In this document: one piece after another, positions 23,352 through 34,632 of the stretch
Position numbering within the stretch: the stretch's first letter is position 1
Layout of the letters: each line of letters opens with the position of its first letter
Source of the DNA: Agriotes lineatus
Taxonomy: Eukaryota > Arthropoda > Insecta > Coleoptera > Elateridae
Reading direction: 5' to 3'
Length of the DNA stretch: 64,000 nucleotides
Assembly (NCBI GenBank): GCA_940337035.1
Contig: OW679195.1
Coordinates: 179,462,015 to 179,526,014, forward strand
Made by a program: the position numbers and the translations under genes
Notes under the pieces: generated by a model
What the model saw: only the letters and a program-made list of their open reading frames with translations
Database searches by the model: none
What the model was told of the DNA's origin: nothing

Positions 23352-26300
23352 CTAAACGTCCGTGGGATTGGGTTTTAGGTGTTTCGCTTGCCAAGTGCCT
23401 TTCGGGGCACCGGTCTCGTCGGACAGCTCGTAAGTGGCAAGCAAAACTTGCCGATTGATATAAAACGGCCCTATAAATTTCGGAGCCAACTTGGCGTTAA
23501 AATATTTCGCCGCATCGGAAAGTACGTAATTTCGTCGCCAGACGGTATCGCCAACGGCAAACTGAGCCGGGCGCCTTCGCAAATCGTATGTCGCCTTGGA
23601 GGCTTTGTACGCCACGTCTAGTCGTTTGACTATGTCTTCATATACCGACCTTAACGCGGGAGTCCGTCGTAACAAGTCTTCGCGACCCTCTACTCGTATT
23701 TGTTCCGAAACATCTACCTCCTCGGGGTTATTGGCGCGCGTCCCCTTTAACTGTATCTCTCTGCCGAAATTGGCGAAATATGGGGTCATGCCGGTGACTT
23801 CGTGTACTGCGGTACGCACTGCGCAAGCGACTTTCGACAAATATTTATCCCACTACCGGTGGTTGTCTTTCACGTACGACGCTAGCATAGTTTTTAATAC
23901 TCGATTAACGCGTTCTACGGGGTTGGCCTGCGCATGGTAATGCGCGTTAAAGATAATTCGTGATTTATACGTATCGGTAAGTTGTCGGAATTCTCTACTG
24001 CGAAACTGTACGCCGTTGTCAACCAAGACGTACTGAGGTGCTCCAAAGAGCAAGAAAACATCGTTCTCAATTTTCTGAGTCACCGCGGTCGCGGTGGCGG
24101 TACGCAACGGGAAGAAAAGGGTAAATTTGGTAAAGTAGTCAGCCACGGACAGAATATATACGTAGCCTTTCTTTGAACGGGGCAACGGCCCTACAATGTC
24201 GATAGATATCATTTGCCACGGCTTATCCACCACGGGGTGACGACACATCAAGCCGGCCGGGCGTTTTTGTTCGGGTTTCTGCGCTAGGCACGTCGCGCAA
24301 CGGTTAACGTAACGGGTCACATCCGCCTTAAGTTTAGGCCAGTAATACTGCTGAGCGATACGGCCGTAGGTCTTATAAATGCCTAAATGGCCTGCGGTAG
24401 GTTCATCATGGTTTTTGCGAAGAATCTCGGCACGTTGAGGCTTCGGAACCACCTCTTTCCAACTCGTGCCTTCGTCCAATTCGGGGTATTTTACGTTAAC
24501 ATGTTTAAACAATTTCCCTCGCGATAGTTTCCACGCCGAATACTTGAGTGGTTTTTCTACGACGCGCGTACACATGCGCCTATACCAACGGTCAGTTCGA
24601 CTGTCGTCCGGCGCCTGAACGCCGGCCTCGGGTTCTCCAGAATCGACGACTGAGACTACATCTATTTCGGGTATAGCACGGGATAGCGCATCCGGGACAA
24701 CGTGGTCTTTTCCCTTCCGGTGTTTGATCGTAAAGTCGTATTGTTGGATACGAACAGCCCAACGGGCGAGTCTCCCGGTGGGTCCTTTAAGATTATTTAG
24801 CCAGATAAGTGAATGATGGTCAGTAATGACTGTAAAATGAGCGCCTTCTAAATACGGACGTAACTTCTCTATGGCCCACAGGACGGCCAAACATTCGCGT
24901 TCCGTAACCGAAAAATTACGTTCAGGCTTCGTAAGAGTCCGACTAATGTAACAGATGACCTGTTCTTGGCCATCAACGGTCTGAGTCAGCACGGCGCCGA
25001 TACCAACATTGAAAGCGTCCGTCTGTACGATAAACGGGAGAGAAAAATCGGGATACGACAAAATGGGTGCCGAAACTAGGAAATTTTTGATGGTTGTAAA
25101 TGCGACTTCGCATGACTCGGTCCACTCAAACCTCTGAAACTTTTTCAATAACGACGTCAGCGGAGCAATAATGGCTGAGAAATTTGGTATGAAACGCCGA
25201 TACCACGATGCCATGCCGACTACTCGCCGTATCTCCGAAACGTTTCTAGGTCGCGGTAAGTTAAGAATCGCCGAAACTTTATCGGGGTCGACTAAAAGTC
25301 CTTGGGCGTTAACGACATAGCCCAGGTATCGTAATTCCGGTTGACAAAAATGACATTTATCACGACCCAGTGTTAAACCAGCGTCGTTTAGTCGCTGCAA
25401 TACTTCGTCTAGAATCTCGACGTGTTTTTCGAAAGTCGGGGTACAAATAATCACGTCATCTAAATAGACAAAGACGTAAGGTTCCAATTCGGGACCCAAC
25501 ACATGGTCGACGAAACGTTGCCAAGTCGCTGCCGCGTTATGAAGCCCAAAGGGCATGCGAGTAAATTGAAACAAACCGCGCCCGGGTACTGTAAAAGCCG
25601 TTAGTTTCTTAGATTTCTATTCCATTTCAATTTGCCAGTACGCGGATTTGATATCAAGCGACGTCATAAACCGGGCATCGCGTAAGCGATCCAAAATCGA
25701 AGACACGTAAGGTATCGGGTAGGCGTCCTTCTCGGTGACGCTATTTAATTTACGAAAGTCAACGCAGAAACGATAGGTTCCATCTTTCTTTTTAACTAGT
25801 AAAATCGGGCTCGACCAGGCTGAACGAGAACGTTCCACAACGCCTGATTTAAGCATACTGTCCAACTCAGCATCGATATGCGCCTGCATTGCGGGAGAGA
25901 CCGGATAGTACCTTTGTTTAACCGGTGCCGCCTTAGTAGTGATTTTATGTTGAACGTACTTGGCGCAGCCGAGTTCGGGTTTAGCGATAGTAAAATGTCG
26001 GTTTACGAGAGTGTCTAATTGGGCTCGTTGATCCGAGTTCAGGTCGAACATAGACTGCAAATTGCCGGTAGGAGTATCAATGGCCGCTAAGCCGGGTTTT
26101 GAGAATTCCCACTCCCCTCGAAACACGTCTGGGACTATTCCCACTGACTTCCAAAAGTCTATCCCTAGGATTCGGGTGTGCGGAACCTCCGGAACTATTA
26201 AAACATCGATAGCTACTACTCTGTTATTTAAACGAATAGGTAAGTGCAGGGTACCTAGACTGGTTACGGTCTGTCCATTCGCCACTGAGCAAACGAGTCT

Positions 26301-26589
26301 CAGCTTCTTATTTATGTGCAGGCCTACAGTACGCAACACGTCCCAACCCTTAGCTCCTAAGATCGTTCGATTCGCTCCTGAGTCCAACAAAGCTAACAAC
26401 TCGAAACCCATGATTTCAACAGTCACATGCGGTCGACGGTCATCAGATGACCTTTCTAATACGTAATCGAGAATGACTTTATTTTTCTTAAATTTGGTCT
26501 CGCGCTCCTCGATAAGTCCCTTCATAAATTTAGTCGAATTACTAAACACGCGCGAGGACACTGCTCGACCGTTCAGCGTCTCGCGGGGT
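23352..26589 (-). pseudogene. Gypsy pro-pol polyprotein (protease, RT, RNase H, integrase)
   Basis: One reading frame runs from the frameshift site to 23352, broken only by UAG at 25617-25619 and 23853-23855. Domains in order: aspartic protease (LLDSGANRTILG), RT (FCVDFRKLNSV; MPFGLHNAAATWQRF; catalytic VYLDDVII), RNase H (QTDAFNVGIGAVL; RECLAVLWAIEKL; ITDHHSLIWL), integrase HHCC finger (H..H..CATC) and DD-E core (SIDIVGPLP, VLVDNGVQF, NPVERVN), then a C-terminal chromatin/DNA-binding tail. It makes element cDNA in particles and inserts it in the nucleus. All catalytic residues I can check are present. The first UAG falls inside the RT palm lead-in and the second after the integrase core. As it stands the frame needs readthrough or is inactive. 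Confidence 0.92.
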
Positions 26590-26597
26590 CGTTTCCC
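26551..26597 (-). promoter_or_regulatory. Programmed -1 frameshift signal, gag to pro-pol
   Basis: On the minus strand the heptamer GGGAAAC (26597-26591) lies in the gag frame as G GGA AAC, the X XXY YYZ form. After a 5-nt spacer (GACCC) comes a hairpin at 26585-26551: arm CGCGAG+ACGCTG, 10-nt loop, arm CAGTGT+C+CTCGCG, i.e. 12 pairs (one G-T wobble) with one bulged C. The gag TGA (26575-26573) lies within the stem. A -1 slip leads exactly into the pro-pol frame. Confidence 0.85.
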
Positions 26598-27978
26598 TGT
26601 CCCCTATCTCTTGCTCGACAACGAGGACAAGTGTTTACGGTCACTTCAGGTTTGCCGCAACGGTAACAGAATTTCTTGCCGCGGGGTCGCGGACACCTAC
26701 TGGCTCTATGGCCTGGTTCGTTACAGTTCCAACACCGCATGCTTGACTTGGGTGCCGATTCTCGGTTCCTCCTCTCGGGAGTATTAACGTCACGCGTTTC
26801 GACAACATCAACTGGGCACGTTTCCGCGATAGGCGCGACCTCGACGTATGCCAAGTCTGTTTCTAAGTCAGACTTCTTTCTAGAAGGTGGCACGTAAGTT
26901 TCAATGGCATAGCGCCGTTCTTCAATCTTCCGTCCGTATAGCGCTAGCTCGTCGATCGACCGGACTTCCGTCAATCCCAACTGGCTTTGGTATAATGGTG
27001 AAATATTATGCAACAAAATACGCAACTGTTTCTCCTCGGGAACCGCTTCGGTCAGGCGCGAAAACATTGTGCGCATGATAGCGATATAAATGCCCATACT
27101 TTCCGTAGGGCCTTGCGTGCGACGTCTAATTTCGTCCAACAACCGTTCATCATAATTAGCAGGCTGAAACTCTAGACGCAATAAATCGACTAACTGTTGC
27201 CACGTGTTAGGGGTCGCTCTATTCGCGCGATACCATAGCAATGCGTTGCCCGAAAACAAATCGATGGCCTGCATAAACAACTCTTCTTCGGTAAGGTTTC
27301 TGGCCACTCTGAGTTCGTTAACACGCTCGATGAAAGCGTTGACCGACAGACCTTCGGGTCACCTGAGAATTGTATGTTCCATTTCGAAACAGGGGTTGCC
27401 TTAAATGAGATCGTACGCGACATCGGCGAAACAAAACTCGGAGTCGACATAGTTGCCGCCGTCGTAGTCGTAGTCGTCGTCGCGACGGTAATGGTAGGTG
27501 CGACACCGGACGTCGATGGCAGCGTTACGGCGCTTTCTTCCTCAGCCGTAGTCGTAGCCGACCCTAGCTTTACTTGGTTAAGTTCGTAGGTCGAACGTAT
27601 GAGTGATAATTCCGCGAACGCTTTTTGTTTAAGCGCTCGCTCTTCCTCCGTTATAGCTGAACTATTCGTCAGACGGCTCATTCCGTGATAAAACTTCGTT
27701 TCGATCGTAGCCGCTACTTCTTTAGTCGGGTTAGCTAAATATACCTGAATCTTTTCCTCTAACTCGCCAATCAATGTTGTCACTGCCGTGAGATCCTCCT
27801 CGAACGTATACGGGTACGTCGGTCGCGTATCCATATCTGCGCGTCCCTCCTCTCTCAATACGTCGCGTAACCGGGAGCGCAACAAGGTAACCGTGCCGGA
27901 AGCATCACGGCCTCTGATTCTCAACTCGTATTCAGCCTCCGCGCGAAGCAGGCGTTCAATATGTAGCTTTAGCACCAT
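26573..27978 (-). pseudogene. Gypsy gag with one frameshift
   Basis: The ATG at 27978 opens a frame with an N-terminal helical region, a Thr/Ala-rich linker and PVSKWNIQFSGDP. One base is missing or gained near 27352-27362, after which the homologous frame continues GLSVNAFIERV, LFSGNALLWYRANR and PANYDERLLDEIRR (capsid). Two zinc knuckles close it: CWNCNEPGHRASRC and CYRCGKPEVTVNTC. TGA at 26575-26573. Gag forms the particle and binds RNA. The shift adjoins short G/C runs, so an assembly error is possible. Confidence 0.9.
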
Positions 27979-28634
27979 GTTTACAAACGGGAAAGGAACG
28001 ACTTATATTATACGTCGTATAAAAAGGAAAACGTTAGCGCGTGTTTGGTAAGTCAGTTACGTCAGATATCCGAACCAAATCGTAGACGGACAAGACGGGA
28101 GAAATCGGGAAAAAGTGGTTTGTTACCTTTCACACGACCGATGGCTTAACGGGACTATCTGTCCATATTCTTTGCGAAAAGACCGAACATAAGCAAAAAA
28201 GAGCAAATCCCAAAACTAGGCGGTCAACGAATGGCTTAACGAGCCTACTACCGACCAACAATGGTTAACCCAAAATTAGGCAGACGACGGGTGGCCTAAC
28301 GAGAAAAAAAACAAACAAGGTCTCAGACGTTAAAGCGTCAGAATTAAGACGCACAACGGATGGGCTTAACGAGACTACTCCAGTCCAATAACAGCAACAA
28401 GCAACAATTGGGCCGCCAAAATTAAGACACACAACGCAAAAAAAAAGAAAACCCCAAAATGAGGTCGGACGTTGTCGTGCACCAATAGGCTCCAGGCGTC
28501 GGAGCACCAAAATTAGGCAGCCAACGGGTGGCTTAATAAGAAAAACAAACATACAATGCCCCAGATGTTGGGCGCCAAAATTAAGACGCACAACGAAGGG
28601 GCTTAACGAGAAGACGAATATCAGAAAAAAACAG
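27979..28634 (-). repeat. Gypsy leader with repeated PBS-like units
   Basis: From about 28195 to the PBS the leader holds about seven degenerate units of 45-90 bp. Each has a core like TTAATTTTGG(CGCC)CAAC and a companion TCGTTAAGCC..CCGTTG (forward: ccaaaattaggcag.. / aacgaatggcttaacgag). One unit at 28559-28578 repeats most of the true PBS (gccccagatgttgggcgcca). Confidence 0.7.
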
Positions 28635-28652
28635 GCCCCACGTTGGGCGCCA
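28635..28652 (-). other. Gypsy primer binding site (tRNA-Lys type)
   Basis: On the minus strand TGGCGCCCAACGTGGGGC lies 9 nt inside the 5' LTR end. This 18-mer is the classical tRNA-Lys1,2 PBS sequence known from several retroviruses. The 9-nt spacing from the LTR is longer than usual. Confidence 0.85.
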
Positions 28653-28661
28653 AAATTAGCC

Positions 28662-30391
28662 TGTTACGGTATTAAAAGAACTTTACGACACCCACCCAAG
28701 GTGAGCATCGCACCACGGAGTCAGTCCTGAAAAACTGGCACACTTGCCCTGAAATCGGTTCGAAATAGGCTAATAGGCCACGGCTGGAACGCTCAGGGAG
28801 TCGGGCGTGAGTCACACGATACGTTCTAGGCAAGCGTGTTGTGGCATAATATATATATAGGGTATGTCGAAATTGTGAGGGCGCCACCAAGCCTGTCTTA
28901 ACCCGGCTAACCGGGCCTGGACGGTTAGACAGGAGCGAAGCACGCAAAATACTCCGCCGATAGGATTACTCAAGAAATGCAAGGTCGAATAACAATTTCG
29001 GGATTGCCTTATGCAAGGATTGTAATTAGGTGTCAATCCGACCGCGACTACGCAGCTGTCTTACCCACCTGTACGCTCAAAGCTCCCTCGTTCCGTCGCA
29101 CAATAATCAGTACACTGAAGGGAGCGCTTATCTGTAACAGAACATGCACAAGTCGAAACAAAACAATAGTTCCCTTAGCTAGCAAATCATGTATTGACTA
29201 ACGGGTTACAATGGTGCAGCAGAGTGCGTCGCACTATATCTATAAATGGATTATAACTAAGGACACCAGCTGGCGCGCGCTCTAAACTTAGCGACAGATG
29301 TTGAACAGTAATGAACAGTAATCAACAGTAATGAGCAGTAATGAGTACAAATATGCTGGCGCGACGCCTTATGCAGCGAACAGTAAAGAACAAATTAGCA
29401 CTCGCAACATGGACAGTCTTAATATGTAATTTTGAATGAATGTATAAATATGCTGGCGCGACGCCTTATGCAGCAAACAGTAAAGAACAAATTAGCACTC
29501 GCAACATGGACAGTCTTAATATGTAATTTTGAATGAATGTATAAATATGCTGGCGCGACGCCTTATGCAGCAAACAGTAAAGAACAAATTAGCACTCGCA
29601 ACATGGACAAATATGACGACAGTGCCTGTAGGCACAAGAGATGTGACGGCTCGCTCGCGTTCACAGCGGTAATCAGTTCAAAGACACATACCTTAATATG
29701 TAGGCGGTTAGGGAGCCTGGTACAGTTGAGTTGCGACAGGCTGCAGTCTTAGGTGGCAGGTACCTTCGATGTTCGACGGCTATAGGGATGAGTGCACATC
29801 CGCCACAATGGCGACGTGAGACGCGTCAGGACGCGTACAACGGGACGACGAAAAATGGGCCACTTTCGTTCTGCTGGACAGATCCTCGAAGGTCGAGATG
29901 AAGGGGGCACGACCCCTTTCTTACGGAAGCAGGAAACTGGGCTCAAAGAGCACCCACGCTACGCCGAAGACAATTCGAAACTTACACTCACAACCACCAC
30001 ACAAGCGTTCTCTGCAACGGGCTGCGGTCAACTGCCCAGAGGGAAGCGCTGGCACAGGTCACCTTGATCGCGTCCCCACGTGACTAAACCTCGGCAGCCA
30101 ATCGCGGGGCGATAAAATGAAACAAATTAATGCCGGCAACATTGGTATCACGCCACAACGGCGTGCTTTCTAGAAGATTCGGAATTCTTGCGAGCGATAC
30201 GCTCGGCTGCCAAAGCGCCATCAGAGGGGGGCTCCAACCAACAAGAAATGCTGCGTTTGGGGCCAAATATGTGCGAAATCATGATTCTGGAATTAGGCGA
30301 TGGAGCCAAATAAAGAACTAAAAGGGTTTAGCGTACGGGCACGCTGCCCTAAAGCCTAGGTGGCTATTTAAAATACCAAAATGACCTGACA
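28662..30391 (-). repeat. Gypsy 5' LTR (1,730 bp)
   Basis: It is the upstream LTR in element orientation. It carries three copies of the 97-bp unit (starts 29352, 29449, 29546) against two in the other LTR, which accounts exactly for the 97-bp length difference. It begins TGTCAGG and ends CCGTAACA on the minus strand. Confidence 0.95.
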
Positions 30392-30395
30392 TGTT

Positions 30396-31790
30396 GTTTG
30401 AACAGTTTTATAGCCTGCATCTTTACAAATTTTATCTTTATAGCCGGGTGAAACGAAATTTTGATGTACTTTTCGTTGGGTCTTTGACTTCTAAGACTGA
30501 CCAGAGTAGCGGAATTTCCAATATGCAATTTTATTTTTTTGTTTCCTAATCTATGTGTCGATAAGTTGAGAAGAAAAACCATTGCATACAGTGATGTTTT
30601 TGATGGTCTAAAGTTCGATGTTATACCGATTTTTGGTTAAAGGAAAGGTTAGCAGTCTATGCACCAAAAAAATAGAGCAGCCATTTTGTGCTGAAAACAA
30701 TATTATTTGAACTTGCTACAATGAATCTGTTTACATTGATTTCTTTTCTATAAACATCAAATTCCAACTTATTTTTATTTCTTATTACGTACTAAGGTAT
30801 CCAGAAATGGTAGTTGTCCTTCGTTTTCCATTTCATATGCGAATTTTATGCTAGGAAATTTAAAATTTAAGTAATTCAATAAATTATAAATCGTACATTT
30901 AGATAAACCAAAAACAGCAAAAGTGTCGTCCACATATCTGGACCAAATCTTTTGATATACACTGCATTGCTAAAATCGGTTTAGAATTTAGACATAAAAA
31001 GGTTGGTAACGAAAGGGGAAAAGCTGTTTCCCATTGCTGTTCCTTCGTGCTGTTCATAGAATCTTCCATCTATTTGAAAGCAATTCTGGGACACCCAATG
31101 TGTAGTTAATCTAACAAACTTCGTCAATTTTGTTTGAATCCAAATTATTATGCGTAAGTATGGTTTGTGATGGGACTGGTACACTTGGAAACAATGAACA
31201 CACATCAAATGAAACTAGAATCTCGCTTTTACCAAGTTCCAAATCTTTAATTTTATTTATTAACTCCAACGAGTTTTCCACCAAAACATTATTTTCAGGT
31301 ATTGCTAAATTTCTAAATTCATTTGTTAACCATTTAGATAGGAGGTAAGTTGGAGAATTAATAACATAAAAATATGTCTCACCGTTTTACCTGATTTATG
31401 TCTCTTAGGTAAACAATACATTTTTGGCATTTCTGGACTAGAAAGAGTCAGCTTATATCGAAGGGCTGGAGTAATAAGTGTGGGGCAGTGTTTTAACAAT
31501 CATGCTCCTTAGGGGAGTCTTTTACAATTCTTTGTAGGGTCCATTGTTAAGCAATGTACTTACTCTATTAAAGTATTCAAAATAACAATCTCTTCACCTT
31601 TGTCCGCCTTTAGATAAAAATATCCCTTGTTACGCAATCCCTTAATAAGCTCATGGTCTTTGTTAATCGATTCGGTGGTTTTACGTGTTCCATTACTGAG
31701 GTTTTCCAAAATTTCAATTCTATAAGCTCTTCTAACGAATCCTTTAGACTGTATTTGATGTGTGTGTTGACGAGAGTTAGTCGAATTACA
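30396..31790 (-). pseudogene. Penelope-like element reverse transcriptase
   Basis: Minus-strand reading gives KADKGEEIVIL, MPKMYCLPKRHKSGKTVRHI, ILVSFDVCSLFPSVPV, TAMGNSFSPFVTNLFMSKF and the catalytic WSRYVDDTFAVF followed by NEGQLPFLDTLV. This series is diagnostic of Penelope-like RTs, which are related to telomerase. Many stops and frame changes make it a relic. The C-terminal part is at 20250-20653 across the gypsy insertion. Confidence 0.88.
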
Positions 31791-31839
31791 TTATTTATTT
31801 ACACACTTATACTACATATTTACATGATCACACAACATT

Positions 31840-32101
31840 AATAAATTACGATGACAAGACCACTGTCTGCGAGCGGCGCATGTCCTCCTTCTGATGTTGG
31901 TGGGCCCAGGTGTCTGGTCTCGGGGGCGAAGGCGGCATCAGTGGCAGAATACTTGTGGAAGCCTGGAGAAATCCCTCAACGCGTTCTTGCGGTGTCTGCG
32001 CTTCCGTGGCTTCTGGCGGGATGTCTCCTGGAATTGGCCTGGTGGACGTATTTCGCATGGCATGGTACATCGTACGGTGTGCCTCGGCTATAGTAACACA
32101 A
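31840..32101 (-). other. Unassigned GC-rich segment with 91-codon ORF
   Basis: A minus-strand ORF (31846-32121) reads PIPGDIPPEATEAQTPQERV then LPLMPPSPPRPDTWAHQHQ. It is Pro-rich and unrecognised, followed by an A/T-rich tail with aataaataa near 31795, which could be the 3' end of a LINE. Low certainty. Confidence 0.3.
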
Positions 32102-34632
32102 GGCCAGGCTATTAGCAACACTGGCTGTGATTGTATTGTAACGCTAGCTCCCGTTTCAATTTGAGTAATTTAATATTAAATAATATTTGCAAATTTAAAC
32201 GTCGCCGACCTTTCGCGTTATCTAGAATTCGGTGTGTTTCAGCCAGATAAGATAGCACAGACCGAAGTTCCGCCCGTGACAACAGCGCGAATAAAGGCGA
32301 GACGCGCGCCGGTCCTCCCCTCCTAGAAACTTTGCAAGACCTATAAAACTAGTTGCAGAGCGTATTTCAAGAGAGATTCCACGAGACTTTCCCTTCCGAC
32401 TCCAAGACCTTCCAGACCGACTTCCCCAGTCCCTGATCCCCAATCCCCGTCCGACTAAGGAGATTTCGCCCGACCGAACTTAGCAAGCTAGCTAATAAGT
32501 TGTTTCGACCCAGTGGTGAAAATCCGCCTGGATGTCAATAACTTATTAATTAGTTAACTTCCCCGAGAGTAGATTTGACCTGGTGAATTATTTTGGGAAA
32601 CATCTCGCAGTCGCCAATAAACAGAATTCGACTCAGTGGTGAAAACCCGCCTGACTGTCCTCTGTTTATCGTGGTTTGACCTAGTGGCTTGCCAAAATAA
32701 ATATCTAGATGTCATCAATTCTCCCCAGCCGAAATATACGGCCCTAATTAAAATAATCCGCACTTGAACTTTAAACTAGCATTCATTATAATCTCCAGAC
32801 GTAATCAAAACAGCCCGCACTCAAGCTTTAGACTTGTATTTTGATTCATATTTGAAACCGTCCGTGCTCAAAGTTAGCAGTCGTTGTAATTTAAATTTGC
32901 CAGTCGTAATATAGTCCGAGAGCGCGAGATTTCCCCGGCCCGCTTTGGAGGAAAAGCGGCAATATTTGGTCGGCGCTCGGACTCTGAATTTAAAATCATA
33001 TTTGTTAACGCAATGCGGCCTTTCTAGCTTAACCGTCTCCGGACATCCCTAAATGAATTTAGAGGCGGGCTTCACCCCCTGCACTATCAGTAAAATCTCT
33101 AGAGCCGTGATATGATTTATTGTATAATTGGCAGACCGTTTAACTCTGTTTTGATTCCAGCTACTTCGCAAGGACCATTATTAACCGCACGTGCCACGCC
33201 CGGCGCTCCGTGCAGATAAGGACGCCGGCTATCAGCTGCGGCCGTTCACACGGACTTATCGGTGTCATTTCTTGTGTAAATGAACTTTGGAAATATCTAT
33301 TACTGAAATGTATCGTAGGTAAATATATTAAACTGTTTAAATGTATTCCGATGGTGTTTTGGTTTGCTAAATTATCATATATCTGAGGGGAACCCCCTAC
33401 GACTTTGAGCTACCCGACGAGCGTAGAGTTTAACAACCCTTATGAGAAGGGTCAGATATTACAATGGCGTGTCCGAGCAGGAACCTGAACTCAGATATAT
33501 ACATAGTTTAGCAAACATGCACATGCAGCTCCTGTGTCCAGATGGCACCCGAGACCGATAAACTCGGTAAAATACCGATAAACTCGGTAAAATACCGATA
33601 ACTAGTAAATTTTGTTGTGATTTAAATAATGCACAAAACCTGTTACAGCCTAGCCGCCCAGAGAAATCTACCAGAGCCCAGAAACCGAGATGTCCCAGTC
33701 TAAAATTCCCAGATACCCGTCCAGCTCCTGTCCCCTCCAAATAAAATCCTGTCTAGATCCTGTCTAGTCCAGAAAGTCCCTCTGCGACCCTCAAGGACCA
33801 GCGGCTTTACTGCTGGTACGGGATTTTGCGTCCCCGAGGTGCCTTAGCTAAATTGCCGACAATACTACGGACCGCCCGCGTAGTATCGTCTTCTGCAATG
33901 CCAGAAGAATTCCAGGAAAAGAAATCCGTAGTCCGCAGTCCGTCCGAGACAATCCCGATGTCCCGTCCGTAGAGTCCGTAGTTAGCAGTCCGTCCGAGAC
34001 AATTCCGATTTCCGTCCCAAGAAATCCGTAGTCCACAGTCCGTCCGAGACAACCCTGATGTCTCGTCCGCCGGAATATCTGCAGGTATCCGTGTAAGCAC
34101 CTGGTGCGCCTGCAAATTAATGAATGTAAGTGAGAATGCTAGAATGCCAGAATGTTTGCTAGTGCTATCCCTGTTATCTCCCTTTTGGAGCGTGCTCTCT
34201 GCCACCGTAAAACCGGATAACGACAGGAGATCGTAGACGAATAGTCGAAGCTCGAAGGCGAGAATGTGTTTACCAGAATACCGTCCACCGTTTGCCCGAA
34301 ATTGTATGCGAAATTTCCAGAGAGCGTAAGTTTAGAATGCGTCCCAGAGCGATCCTGTGCACCGTTTTTTTTTGAAATTGTATGCTGGTCTCCGCAGCCT
34401 CTACAATTTCCTTAGTATTTATAGGTTATCCTAAAACATGATCTAGTTAGGCTATTAGAAACACTGACCAAGATTGCTTAGCCTAGCCGGGCTATTAACA
34501 ACACTGGCTGTGATTGCATACTCTAGTTAGACTATTAGCAACACTGACCAAGATGCTTAGTTTAGCCGGGCTATTAACAACACCGGCTGAGAGTGCAGAG
34601 TCTCGACCAGGCTATTAGCAACACTGGCTGAT
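32102..34632. repeat. 40-bp minisatellite (ggctattagcaacactggctg) split by an LTR-like insert
   Basis: One unit lies at 32102-32140 and five more units of 39-42 bp at about 34440-34632. Between them is a 2.3-kb block (next entry). The units alternate two subtypes (..aacactggctgtgattgcat.. and ..aacactgaccaagattgctt..). Confidence 0.7.
32141..34434 (+). mobile_element. LTR-like sequence plus leader, no coding region
   Basis: The part up to 33463 (..atattaca) resembles an LTR and is followed by TGGCGTGTCCGAGCAGGA (33465-33482), a plausible PBS. The leader holds a 20-bp tandem repeat (accgataaactcggtaaaat, 33548-33605) and three roughly 50-60-bp units built on cagtccgtccgagacaa at 33920-34075. 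ORFs over these repeats are by-products. The partner LTR and coding part are absent. Confidence 0.45.

Larger units (their letters stand above)
20654..30391 (-). mobile_element. Ty3/gypsy retrotransposon, structurally complete (9,738 bp)
   Basis: Two long near-identical LTRs (TG..CA), a PBS, gag, pro-pol (protease, RT, RNase H, integrase) and a polypurine tract are all present on the minus strand. It is flanked by the 4-bp duplication tgtt (20650-20653 and 30392-30395) and is inserted within a Penelope-like element. Order protease-RT-RH-integrase identifies Ty3/gypsy (Metaviridae). No envelope gene was found. Defects seen: one frameshift in gag and two UAG codons in pol. The LTRs differ by about a dozen substitutions by eye plus one 97-bp repeat unit, so the insertion is young. 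Confidence 0.95.

Noticed and set aside
33807..34205. 132-codon ORF with repeated GLSRTDCGLR
   Set aside because: Translation of the tandem repeat in an LTR leader.
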